From Bimastos eiseni (lineage: Eukaryota; Annelida; Clitellata; Crassiclitellata; Lumbricidae), in the NCBI GenBank assembly GCA_959347315.1, contig OY365818.1, forward strand, positions 1,664,464 through 1,728,463: DNA of 64,000 bases. The letters are read 5' to 3'. The notes under the pieces are model-generated. The model worked only from the letters and a program-made list of their open reading frames with translations. It was not told the DNA's origin and made no database searches. This document shows, piece by piece, positions 33,263 through 44,582 of the stretch. Positions within the stretch are counted from its first letter, which is position 1. Every line of letters starts with the position of its first letter. Made by a program: the position numbers and the translations under genes.

Positions 33263-36200
33263 TTAGAATCGGCCGACTCTGTCGCGACTACGAGACCTTC
33301 GCTTCTCACCACCACGACTTCGGTGATTCTGCTGACGGTCGCGACTACGACTGCGACGTGCAGGCTGGGGCGAGCGCGACCTTGACCTAAGAAGCACAAG
33401 TTCTTTGTGAGTGTAACAAAACCTAGAGATTTTTTAGATAGTATAAAGAGCGTTCGAATAATCTACTGGTTAATAAACAATTCTCAGCACTACAAAGAAG
33501 ACATCAGATTCAAACACATAAATTAAACAATATCAAATATAATATAAAAATCAGTATTAATTATTGATGCCATATACAAGGAGACACAGATAGAAATAAA
33601 GATATATATGGACACAGATAAAAGTGCAAACAGATACGTTAAAAGAAGGTACAGACATACCACGAAAAGCATTATTGATTCGGTAGAAATACTAGGCATA
33701 ATGGTGGTAATGACATTAGTAGCTATGAATGAAATCGATTACAAAACAACAGCAAATGAAAAACTTAATAATTAAACAACAAAATTTAAATTCTATAAAT
33801 AATTAAAGTCAAGAACAGAACAGTTAATCACGCTGCAAGAGGCTTCATACATCAATACATTAAATAAAAGAAGACTTTCTGGAATGTAATGTAATGTAAT
33901 GACTAACTTCTTCTTGTTCTTGCCATAGAGTTCGCGTCTCAGCTCACGCGATATCGGTTTCAGATGCATAAAGTTACAGAAACCACCTCGCGTACATTCT
34001 CTACAACGAAAGAAACGCACAAACACCTCATCAGCTGCACAACAGAGCAATTATAGAAGAGTTAAATTTAGGCATTTCATATTGCATTGGGTGCCAGACG
34101 GTTGTACATGTATTTTCATTATAAATTCAAAATTAAATGTGAAGACTTCAACTAATTGAACGAATTTTAATCTTATTCAAATTAGTCAACAAGTAACACG
34201 ATGTTAGATTCGACATTAGTCTATCTTACGAGTCAACTGTAAGGTGAACTCGTTACACTTTGTACTGACTAGAACTGGCCAAAGCCGGGCAGGCAAGATG
34301 CAATGATAATAAGCATAATATCAATCAGTCAAACAATGAACCCACCCCATTTCGTACTGTCTGCAGCACGCTTCACGGAAGTCTGTAACGGGCGACAGCT
34401 CAGCGTTGACTGGACGTCCGTTGAACCATCTGTCGTTCAACTCTCGCACGGCCCGTTCGGCATTCTCTTCGCTTTCAAACTACACAGATGCACCACAAAT
34501 GTAAAGAAACACATTGATCATTGAACTAATCAATTGATCTCTTCAATGATTCTGACAATTGACCTGCAAGCTAGCACAAGTTCTTTTGCAAGTGTAAACT
34601 ACACCCAGACGCTTTTAGGGGTCAAACATTTTTTAATGGCGGGCCAGTAGCAGTATTTTCCAGCAAGTGGCGGGTCAGAGTGCCAAAGGCGCGTGAGGAA
34701 AATTAGGTAGGGATCTCAGAGGGGGCCATACAAACAGTTGAGTTAGGGTTTGAAAAGGTGATTCAGTTATATGCATTATTAATAACAAACATCACAGAAC
34801 ATCTCAAAAAGTGTTTAAAATGACAGATTGGACCGTTTATTTTCATTGTGTTGTCATTAGACGAGGCTCTGCAGCTATAAATCAATTGTATGTGTGCAAG
34901 GAATGACCTGCAGGCCAGCTCTTTGACATCCCTGTTTTAGATAGTTTAAAGAACCTTCATTCCTCATCTACAGAGTTCTATACCATTCTCTGCAATATAA
35001 AGCCGACATCATATATCAAGGGTGAATTCTGAGAGTTCTGAAAACCAGTTTGTGGCACAGAATACACAACCCTGGCTTATATATAACACTGGCAAGCGCT
35101 GTCAAGATAATAGACATCAGGTGTGGTAAGTACTCGGAAGACGCTCAGTTGACTCGTAACCAAGAAATTCCTCAAAATTACCTTGACGTAGACGTTGCCA
35201 ACCAGATGGTCGCCCAGGTTGTCGCAGACGTTCATTTCCTCGATTTTGCCATACTACAACGGACACAAAAGAGACAACGTGCAACTCAAGACAACTCAAT
35301 ATAACGCAGAAACTTAAATAGCACAATTTTTAGAGAAAATGTACACATCAGAATCACGTGGTAACTGTTTTAAAACTGTAACAAAGTAGAAAGCATTTGT
35401 CTTACCATTTTGCTGAAAGTACAAACCATTAACTTATCTATTATCACTAACTGTAGTGCTAGTTCAAAGCCCAAGATAGGAGGGGACAACGTAGATGGAC
35501 TTGGTAGCTGTAAGATGTTATTAAACTCCGAAACAATCTATTAATGTGAATTTGTTTATAAATGCAAGCTCGTAAATCTGAACCTAACTGATGTAATGGA
35601 ACATTTCTACAGTGCCACTCACAATCAGCAGCGCTTTCAATGGGCATCTGTGCTCTAACGGCCAGAGAACACGAAAGTCTTAAGGCATTTCCAGAACAGG
35701 GAAGGTCACAGTGAAAAAAGATCCCTATCGGAAAAGAAACGCTGAAAGTAATCAATTCGTGACAGTAATTTGGCTGTGCGATAAGTGATTCTGGCACACT
35801 ATTGAAATTCAAGAAATGCAGTAAGCAATACATTGTCATTAAGAAAAACAGCTAGCAATACATTATCTTTGTATGTATGTATGTATGTATGTATGTGTGT
35901 GTGTATATAAACATTTATATAGCGCCCCACAAGGACCTCACGAGAGCGCTTACAGAAGCTACCTAACAGTTATGAAATAAAAGCGTCTTCAATAGTCCAG
36001 AAAATGTCTCCTGTGCTACACACACTGGGAGACTACGAGTTGGTAACGGCTAGGAGTTCCGACATAACGGTCCAACGCACGAAAAGGTGGAGCCTGCCCC
36101 CGTGGCGATACGAGAGCACGGAACCACCAGGTCCCCACGAGATGCAGAACGCAGGGACCGACGCCTCGACTGGCTGGCAACTGGAATACACGGGTCGCAC

Positions 36201-39200
36201 ATGTAGGTATTGCTAACCTTTAAAAGAAGAGCAGTTAGAAATACCTTGTCTTCAAGCTCGAGGAATATCTCCTCGAAGAATTCATCGTAGTGTGTCTGCA
36301 CCTCTTCATCTGTCATTGTTACTAAAAAGTGATACAGTCCAACAATTTTGCAAAAGCTCTGCAACAAAACGACCAAGATGCAAGTGAATCGCAAGACGAT
36401 GACGACAACACATTTACTTACATTACATTACATCAATTATATATTCTTACATTACATACACTTTAGAAAGACATAAATACAACACATTATCATTTTCATT
36501 TCATTTTCTCTCCTCCCTCAGACTTGCGCCGACGATGAGGCCTCAACGAAACATCTCCATACAGTTCTGTCTCTAGCCATTTCAACCATCTCCCACATAT
36601 CCACGTTTCCCATTCTCAGATCTTCTCTAATATTGTCCATCCAGGTTTATTGTTGTTTTCCCTTGGTTTCTTGCTCCCTCTGCGTGGCCATGTAGTGCCG
36701 CCAGTAGCAGCCTTTTGTTGTCCATTCTGGTCACATGACCAAGCCATAAAAGCCTTTTCCTGATTTTATCGATTATTGTTTGTTCTTGGCCCAATTCCAT
36801 TTGGATCAAGTCATTCCGGATCTTGTCCCTTCTACTATCCCCAAAATTCTACTGAGCCAGTTCATTTCCACCACAATCCGCCTCCTCATCCTCCTTGGGT
36901 GTATACACATCCCATAGCACGTGTATTTACGTACAAAGTGTTAAATCTGTCTTCGTTGGCCGCGGTTGGACTGAGAGCGCCTCTGAGTAGATTTCTTGAA
37001 GAAGAGTTATATCAAGTTTTATTAATTGTTTGATTGATTGATTATTTAACCATTTAATAACAAGAATGAACTTAAAGTGAATAGGAAATCAATGCAGCTT
37101 GTGCTGCTAATGGCTAAGAACCTTTCGAATCTAAGAGCGTGAAAGCGCTACCCTACATAAGACGCTTTACAGAAAACAGTTGTTTAAGTCATCACCCGGC
37201 AATAAAGTCAGTATTATAAGTCTCAATTTTGCATTTAAGCTGAAATGCATTGAAATGTTCCCTAAATGAACAGGCATAAATGGGACACAAATCTACAATT
37301 TAAATATAATATGGCAACAATTGGTCACATACCATTTTAACAATAAATAGCCTACGATAAAATCAATGTCTAGCAGATGTCTAGCTATTTAACCTTTGTA
37401 AAGGGCAGAGACGGCGATCTCGTATGACGGGCGGGGGACACCCAATGAGAGGGGTAGGAAATGTGGGGACGCATGTTTAGCGTGTCCCCTGCCTGTAAAA
37501 GATGGGGGACAAGAATCCCCGGGATCGCCACCCCTGGTAAAGAGGTTAAAGCCCTGATGCACGTACATATGAGGAGGGGGTCCACAAAATGCACCCAGCG
37601 CAACAGAGGATCCAACTTTTCTGCATATAATATGTGACCCGGTCTATGAAAAGGGACCACAACGCGGGAATGGACTTATGTATACCACCATGATCAGCAC
37701 AAAATTCTGAAAAGAATGATGTATTATGTGACACAGCACTATTATCTTTTCTATTTTTTGTGGACTTTACAACGTGATGTACCTGAAATACGAGATCTTC
37801 GGAAAAACGCAATTGAAGTTATTTGAAGTTACAAATGCTCATAACTCATCTATTTGGTGGAAGTTATGGAGCTGAGCATTGATTTAAACTCAGTATACCT
37901 TATACATCATGATGGAGAACAGTAATTAGTTACAAATGCAATCAGTTTTAAAAACTCTAACTCTTTCTTTTAAATCAAGTGGAAAAATCGTCCCCATTGC
38001 TTAAAACAACGTCTACGCAACAGTACTAGTCATTAGTAGAACGGTATAAAATCTGGTTTAATCGGGAGTAAAATAAAGCAGAAATAAATTCTAGAAGTAA
38101 CAATTAAACAGATTAATTTATTAAACAGGTACTAAAGCTACGACGACGAAGTTTAAACTGTAGTTTGATCTATAAAAATACGTGATTGTAGTCCGAATAT
38201 CGCTGTTTGTTGAAACTTACACTTTATATTTAGAAACATGGAAATCAAAGCGCTGCATAGACATGTAGAATGAATTATTTAGCGCATTACTAATATAATT
38301 ATAATCATAGATTCATCATTAAAACCGTTTCCAAAAATATTCTACTGTCATAATACCCCGACATTAAGGATGCCGCCTTGCGGTCCCTTTTATGTGCTCT
38401 AATATTACAATAAGAAAACCTAATAATATCAAATGATTTCTGTGAACCAATATGAAAATTTGATAGACAGAAGAGTCATCTAGCGAATCCCAGTGAAAAC
38501 CCGATTTCGATATTTCGATGGGTGACCATGTTCTAAGGCCTGTATCTCGGTAAATAAATCCCGCGTTGTGGTCCCTTTTCATAGACTGGGTCACATATAT
38601 GGATGGGCACTAAGGTGTGAACATAAGGAGCGCTAAACACCTATTGGGGTATCATAAAATATATGAATACAATTACGGTTACCCAAGAACGTACTTTGCG
38701 ACTTGTCAGCTGTCTGCGCTATATTCTGCGGATTCAGGTAGAGGTTCTGCATGAGAATCGTCTGACTAAACGTTGGCTTATTGTGCAGACGTGAACACCT
38801 TTCTCCGTGTCGACAGGCTCCGATTTTGAAGAAAAACGAACAGTTGACCCTGACAAAGCAAACATGGTGGAAATAAACCAACCATTAAAAAATGCACAGA
38901 GATTAATGTGCCATCTACAAGAGCTGTCGACTATTTATAAAATGATGAATGGTAATGTTTCGATTTTTAGTACCACCATGTTTAGAAGTGTCACAAATTA
39001 AATTGAGTGTCTCGCATAACTGAGGCAGCGCGGGGCACCCATTCGAGCCATTATAGCAAAATGAACCCTTAAATCATATAATCTTTCTTTGTTATCACAT
39101 AGAAAATGTTATCCAAGCAGCATGTAGCGAACAGATAAAATGCATTCGACAAATGTTATTTAGTTGATTTTAGTTTATCGCGTTCATAGTGCATCGGAGA

Positions 39201-39560
39201 ATGCCCAAGGTCAACTCAGAACAGACACAGCTATATTCCTATTTCCGACTTACTCTTTACTCTTTCACAGCTCCTAAGTCCAAAGACGTCTATTTTAAAT
39301 TGCATATCATTATTGTGATAATAATTGCTTCTATATTGTGATAATAATTCCATGTTTGCTCACAACTGATGTTATCGCAGGACGCTTGGAGGCGGTTCAA
39401 AAAAGTGCATGCAACATGCTTACTTACTTATAGAGCACACCCTGCCCAGCACTGTCAAACCGTAGCCAGTGTGGTGCACCTGGCGTATTCTATATTTCGG
39501 TTACAAGATTACGTACTTATCCTTCTCAGTTCCAAAAATTGAAGCAAGATATTCAGCCAT
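33263..39560 (-). CDS. U2AF1: U2AF small subunit (U2AF35), complete, seven exons
   Basis: Nuclear splicing factor that recognises the AG of the 3' splice site with U2AF65. Minus-strand exons: 39560-39517 ([15 protein letters not shown]), 38849-38695 ([24 protein letters not shown] finger 1, then [20 protein letters not shown]), 36321-36245 ([20 protein letters not shown]), 35253-35182 ([20 protein letters not shown]), 34479-34346 (UHM/RRM core, [18 protein letters not shown] and ACCRQYEMG), 34000-33908 ([20 protein letters not shown], finger 2) and 33386-33263 (RS tail ending RVGRF, stop TAA). Phases 2,1,0,0,2,2 all close. The total is about 231 residues, close to the family's 240, with a shorter tail lacking the vertebrate glycine run. 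Near-identity to U2AF35 makes the call secure. It is divergent from the lectin/CUB receptor gene. Confidence 0.96.
34603..34953 (-). mobile_element. Non-coding hAT-like element, copy B
   Basis: Left end TAGGGGTCAAACATTTTTTA with ATGGCGGGCCAGTAGCAG, right end CCAGCTCTTTGACATCCCTG, the complement of copy A's start. It lies in a U2AF1 intron. Confidence 0.45.
35905..36210 (-). mobile_element. Non-LTR retrotransposon 3' end inside U2AF1
   Basis: Minus strand reads [20 protein letters not shown], the conserved block before the final WNSLP motif of LINE reverse transcriptases; the rest is frame-broken. It ends GTGGGGCGCTATATAAATG. In a U2AF1 intron on the same strand. Confidence 0.75.
36935..37025 (+). 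mobile_element. Non-LTR retrotransposon tail fragment
   Basis: CTGAGAGCGCCTCTGAGTAG then TTTCTTGAAGAAGAGTTATA matches the 8230-8280 and 26730-26775 tails. Confidence 0.5.
37406..37536. mobile_element. hAT-like MITE, copy 3
   Basis: Begins CAGAGACGGCGATCTCG and ends GGGATCGCCACCCCTG. Flanked by gtaaaggg (37398-37405) and gtaaagag (37537-37544), an 8-bp target duplication with one difference. No transposase is encoded in the 131 bases. Confidence 0.85.
37633..38595. mobile_element. Non-autonomous element with 37-base inverted terminal repeats
   Basis: TGTGACCCGGTCTATGAAAA..ACGCGGGA at 37633-37669 is mirrored at 38559-38595 with a single mismatch. The 890-base AT-rich interior has no long frame. 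Both ends are flanked by short TA-rich sequence. It sits in the second U2AF1 intron. Confidence 0.75.
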
Positions 39561-39677
39561 ATTAAGCCTCCAGAGCAGAAATATTTCGAATAAACTTCTG
39601 CGTTCGAATCCGCATCAAAATTAACGCACATCCAATATCTAATCGAAAAAGCATAAACCCCACAACACAAAAACTTA

Positions 39678-39685
39678 TGACGTCA
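39678..39685. promoter_or_regulatory. CRE/ATF site upstream of U2AF1
   Basis: A perfect palindromic TGACGTCA lies about 118 bases upstream of the U2AF1 start codon, a usual place for a CREB/ATF site at housekeeping promoters. Function is inferred. Confidence 0.4.
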
Positions 39686-40489
39686 TTACTTTTGCTGCAG
39701 TGGTAGTCGGTATTTTAGCCGACGCTTGCTTCTAATGCTCATTTTTTTTATTCGTAACCGTAATCTTAATATTGAAATTCTCAAAGCGCTACTCAGAAGC
39801 CAAGCGTAGGGCAAAAGCTTATTCACGAGCAATCCAAAACAATGCAACTTTCATTCATAACGCATTTTAATAAAACAAAGTCAACATTCAGTTTAAGAAT
39901 AGGCCCCAATAGAGTAACCTCATTTAAAAAAAATAAAACGTATTCTTAAAGTCTTTTTGCGATCCACGTCTTATCTCAGGATCAGCGATTAATAGGCGTA
40001 TAACTAAAGTTGAGAATCAAGGAGGAGCAGAATCGGACATTGCATCTCTTTGAACACCACAAGACAGATTTTGAAATAGATCTATCGAGTAATATCAGGT
40101 AGGGCCTAGTATTCTGAGAGAGTTCTGTTATCTGAACTTTGCAAATTTTGTCCAGAGTAACTGGTATGCTCTGCACAAATTATAAATTCGAAAATAACTT
40201 ACACAATAATTATCAAGAGTTTGAGTGTGTGATCGCCTGTTAAGACCTACATTGCCCAAACGAGCATCGTCTTAGGCCTATAAATAAATAAATACATTTT
40301 TTTAAATAAATAGATAGGCCTGTGCATATAATAGTATTTATAGGCCTACGGCTGCAGAAACATGCGAAGGAAACTGCAGAATCTCGTCCAATATTGGCGA
40401 ATCTTATCGACCGATGTTCCAGGTGGAGCGGGAAGAACTAAGCGCAAGTCAGTAAATCGATAGATTTATATAGGCCTATATACAGAGGC

Positions 40490-40640
40490 GTCCAGATAGT
40501 GGAGGTGGTCCTGGGGTAAATATGCCACCAAATTCAGGTAGATAGGGGCATTTTTTGCGTCTTACGGGGGATATCTTGACTTCCGGGCACTTGGGACGGG
40601 AGGTTTGACTCCACCACTCAAGAGTACTGACGCCCCTGGA
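40490..40640. mobile_element. Possible fourth hAT-like element, diverged
   Basis: Starts CAGAGGCGTCCAG and ends CTGACGCCCCTG. Terminal bases fit the same pattern but the interior differs and no clear target duplication is seen. Confidence 0.45.
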
Positions 40641-41017
40641 CCTATTACCTACACACACTCACACACAAAACGCTCATATATATATATATATTATATATAT
40701 ATAAATATATATATATATATTATATTATATACATATATATATATATATATATATGTTTACAGGAAATGTCTAAGACCAAAATTTTTAAAGTGCCTATTTG
40801 TGGAAAAATAACCCTGACCCTATACTAACCCTAACACTGATCCCAACCCTAACATTAAATCGTGGATTTTAAAAATTTCCTAATAAAACAAATGACTTTT
40901 TTCACACATCGCCTCAGACAAATGCACCCAGAAAAATGTTTATAAATATATTTTTACGTGTTTGAGTGCGCGCGTGTATCAGCCATGATCATATGATCTA
41001 GATATAGTTGTGTACAC

Positions 41018-41157
41018 GGATACACGAGAGAGAGAGAGAGAGGCAGAGAGACACAGAGAGAGACAGAGACAGAAAAAGAGACAGAGACAGAGAGACAGAA
41101 AGAGACAGACAGACAGAGAGACACAGACAGACAGATACAGACATACAGACAGAATGA

Positions 41158-41195
<38 letters not shown>
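41018..41195. repeat. AG/GACA microsatellite
   Basis: (GAGA)n, (GACA)n and a pure (GA)n run; borders the GC-rich island. Confidence 0.85.
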
Positions 41196-41196
<1 letters not shown>

Positions 41197-41227
41197 GAGT
41201 GACGCTGCTGCAGGTTGATATACGACG

Positions 41228-41540
41228 CTGGGTCCTCATCCACGGCCGCCGTCTTTCCGTCACGGAGTGTCATTTTGCATTCGAGTATTGACCGTTCTCG
41301 GCCACTTCCCATCCCCCTCCTACTCTTCCTGCTCCTCCTCCTTCCAGCATCTCTTCCCAGTAGCAAAACATCCTCCTCCTCCTCCTCCTCCGTCTCTCCA
41401 TCCTTCCTTCCGCATCCCGCGGCGCGCCTGCCTGCGCTGCGTTCTCCTGCCTCCGTATCCGCCGCCCAGCGATGCCACTGACCGGCGCCCGCTCGGAGGA
41501 CCGCATCTCGCATCCCGCATACGCCAGTCGCAGCAACCAA
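41228..41540. promoter_or_regulatory. GC-rich island between the divergent U2AF1 and lectin-receptor genes
   Basis: C/G-rich with CpGs, flanked by AT- and AG-rich repeats. It lies 1.7 kb upstream of the U2AF1 start and about 3.3 kb upstream of the receptor ATG, so a 5'-UTR or promoter is plausible. A minus-strand ATG frame (MTLRDGKTAAVDEDPASYIN) exists but I cannot link it to a gene. Confidence 0.3.
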
Positions 41541-41579
41541 GCCACGATGCGACGATCTAGACAGGCAGAGGCAGAGTCA

Positions 41580-41860
41580 TCTAGGCACGAGTGCGAGCAG
41601 GCATACATCGAACAGTAGGCACACGTACGTACAGGAATAGACACACGTACATGCAGCGATAGGCGTGGATACTCGCAGTGATAGGCGCACACATACGCGG
41701 CCGTGGATTGCTCAATAGACTACAGGCATACACGCGGAAGAAGATATTTTAAATCCCATGTGGTAATAGACGCACATACAGGCGGTAATCGGCAGGCGTA
41801 CATGCGATTATAGGCAGGCGTACATGCGGTGATAGGCAGGCGTGCACGTGGAGAGTTAAG
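41580..41860. repeat. Degenerate 20-25-bp minisatellite
   Basis: Units around GCGTACATGCGGTGATAGGC and GATAGGCGCACACATACG. Confidence 0.6.
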
Positions 41861-42124
41861 CGAGCGTACACTGGACTTACGCAATGGACTTGTGGAGAAA
41901 TACGGAGCGCGTGTACATGTTAATGTGAATGTATTCGGTGGAGTAAGTGGACACAAAGGCTTTCAAGTCAGCTGCTCTCTCTCTCTCTCTCCCGCTCTCT
42001 GTGTTCAGAATATCCGGTTGGGAGAGAGAGAGAGGCTTCCTGATGGACGACCGAAAAGGGAATTTCTGCGAATAGCCTACGTAGGACCAAGTAATCCGGA
42101 TCCGGTTTGTGTTGCAATGTTGCG

Positions 42125-42275
42125 GCGAGAGCTGGAAATCAAAGGAATTGTGGTGGTAGCCGGGGATTCAGAGGTAACTAGAGATCATAGGGATTGCGGT
42201 GGTAACTGGAGATCAGAGGAACTGCGGTGGTAACTGGAGATCAAAGGGATTGCGGTTGTTAACGGAGACCAAAAA
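42125..42275. repeat. About 36-bp minisatellite
   Basis: Units like GGAGATCAAAGGGATTGCGG followed by TGGTAACT, four to five diverged copies. Confidence 0.7.
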
Positions 42276-42339
42276 ACACGATTTGCACAGGTGAGATGTT
42301 TTTGCACTACTTTGATTGTTCCGCTCAATCTGTCCATCG

Positions 42340-42750
42340 TTTCTTCCTTTGACTATTTCACTCTTTCATTCATCCTTCACCTCATTAATCTGTTCATCCA
42401 TCCGTTCATTCGCCCGCATATCCACCACCCAATTGACCAATCCTCACACTTGCACATCCATCCATCCACCCATCTATTCACACTTCCATTTATCAATCCA
42501 TCCATCCATCCTATCATCGACCGATCCACCCATCCATGCATCCATTCATCCATCCATCCAACCGTCCGTCTGTCTGTCCATCCATCCATCATCTATCCAT
42601 CCATCCATCAATCAATCCATCCATTTTTTCACCCTTCCATTTATCCATCCATCCAATCATCATCGATCAATCCATCCATGTATCCATCCCTCCCTCCATC
42701 CCTCCATCCATTCATCCATCCATCCACCCATCCTCCAAGCTACCTAGCAA
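42340..42750. repeat. (CATC)n-rich tract
   Basis: Degenerate CATC/CATT units over about 400 bases; open in several frames because of the repeat. Confidence 0.85.
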
Positions 42751-43607
42751 TGAATATAGATCTCAATAAATTTCTTCTGCGATTGATAGAGATCCTGAGA
42801 ACTTCTGTGAATATAAAGGCAGTAGTCGCTAGTTCCCTTCCATTTCACCCTCCTCCCTGCGGTTCCACCCCAATAACGGCTCATCCATGAGACTAACCCT
42901 ACACTCGATGCAAATTCACTTCACGGCAGAATCCCTTTTCTAAAAGAACTTGCAAGACTGCCTTCTTAATCGTCTTGGTTCGCTTGAATCCTCTTCCACA
43001 GGACCAACATTCAGTTCAAATAACCACACGATGACCGCCCCTTCAGGCAATTTTCCCTCTAATCGTTTAGAGATAGTGCAACATATTTTGTGTGTGCACA
43101 TTTTATAAATGGTTGAGACTTTTGTGCGCAGGTTTTAGCTGAATGCAATGATAGTTAAATTAAGATCATATCTAAAAAGTGTATATTATGGTGACATGAG
43201 AAAAGCCCCTTGTTTCAAAATAAATAAAGGGACGCATCAGAAAAGGAACAAAAGTTTCTGCAGTCAGGTATACGTCACAGTCGACTTGGAACCCGATTTA
43301 CTTAGTTTTATAATCTATTTGTGTGTGCTCATTAAACGTTAGTGTTCCGCTGGTTCCGCGGCCCGTCTGCTCGCACACATGTACACCGCTTAGAGGGAAC
43401 ATTGCTCCCAGGTGATTCAGACCACGGCTCTCCCTGGTGACCGTAGATGCGAGGCCGCGTGTCTTGATCTGGGTCCCGTGCAATGGGAATTTCTCGGAGC
43501 AGGTCAACCGCAGAAAGTCGTGTTCCTCGTAAATGACGACGAATTGATTTTCCTATTGAAGTGGAAACCGGTAAGATGGTGTGATATGGAATGACATACT
43601 ACAGCAT

Positions 43608-43880
43608 ACCACGAGAGAGAGAGGGAGAGACAGAGACAGACAGACAAATAGACAGACGGACATGCAGGCAGAAAAGAAGACATACAGCAACAGACAGAGA
43701 CAGACAGACAGAGACAGACAGAGACAGACAGAGACAGACAGAGAGACAGACAGAGACAGACAGACAGACAAACAGAGACAAAGATAGAGACAGACAGAGA
43801 CTGAGACTTAGACTGAGAGACAGAGACAGACAGAGACATACAGACACAGACAGAAGCAAGCAGACAAACAGAGATAACGA
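43608..43880. repeat. (GACA)n tract
   Basis: Degenerate GACAGACAGA with GAGA; open frames on both strands are artefacts. Confidence 0.85.
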
Positions 43881-44284
43881 TAGATGGCTTTAGGACAGAC
43901 AAGAGTCGAACTGTTCAGAATAACGAAATAATACCGAGGTTGAGAAGCTGAAGTCGCTGGCACTCCAATCCGTCTCCGTCTCCATTGCTGCCTCAAAGTT
44001 AACGATAACGATAATTTAAGTTAGCTTCATGGATCACCCTTCTTCCTCTTTTTTCTTAAGCAGCTGCTGAATCATTGATGACCTGACCGTGCAATGTTCC
44101 TAGGTCTATAAACTATATCGGAGTATTTTGAAGATTAGGAAATGATTGAATCTTGTACATGTCCGTGGCGACGCAAATTAAATTTAACGCAGGCCTATAT
44201 AGCACCATCTTCAATATACGAACATCAGTCAATGTAGCTTTAAGTGAAATCATTCTCTAATGTAATCTTATTTATTTATTTATT

Positions 44285-44375
44285 AACGAAATTTGATACC
44301 ACCCTTCTTCCAACATTTTTTGCTAAGAAGTGCACAGACACGCTTTGACGGCGTAACTGCAGTTGCACTGTTAAT
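44285..44375 (-). mobile_element. SINE family A, 3' fragment
   Basis: Minus strand matches only the body and tail: TGCACTTCTTAGCAAAAAAT, GTTGGAAGAAGGGTGGTATC. The tRNA-like head is missing. Confidence 0.6.
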
Positions 44376-44395
44376 CATTCACTGACTAGCTAATT

Positions 44396-44400
44396 ATCTT

Positions 44401-44444
<44 letters not shown>

Positions 44445-44500
44445 CAACTAACCAACTAACTCACTCACTTACTGACTAACTAACTCACTCACTCCGCGTT
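44396..44500. repeat. (CTAA)n microsatellite
   Basis: About 12 near-perfect CTAA units, then degenerate units with ACTCACTC. Just upstream of the receptor's first coding exon. Confidence 0.85.
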
Positions 44501-44582
44501 GACACCTAAATCGCATCAGTGACTTAAATTATTCACAATCCTCTTCCATTCAGGTTCGGAAACTCTTCGCAGTCTGGTAGTC

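Noticed and set aside
41270..41692. Arg/Gly-rich ORFs on both strands
   Set aside because: They overlap a GC-rich, triplet-repeat island; both strands are open and no domain is present.
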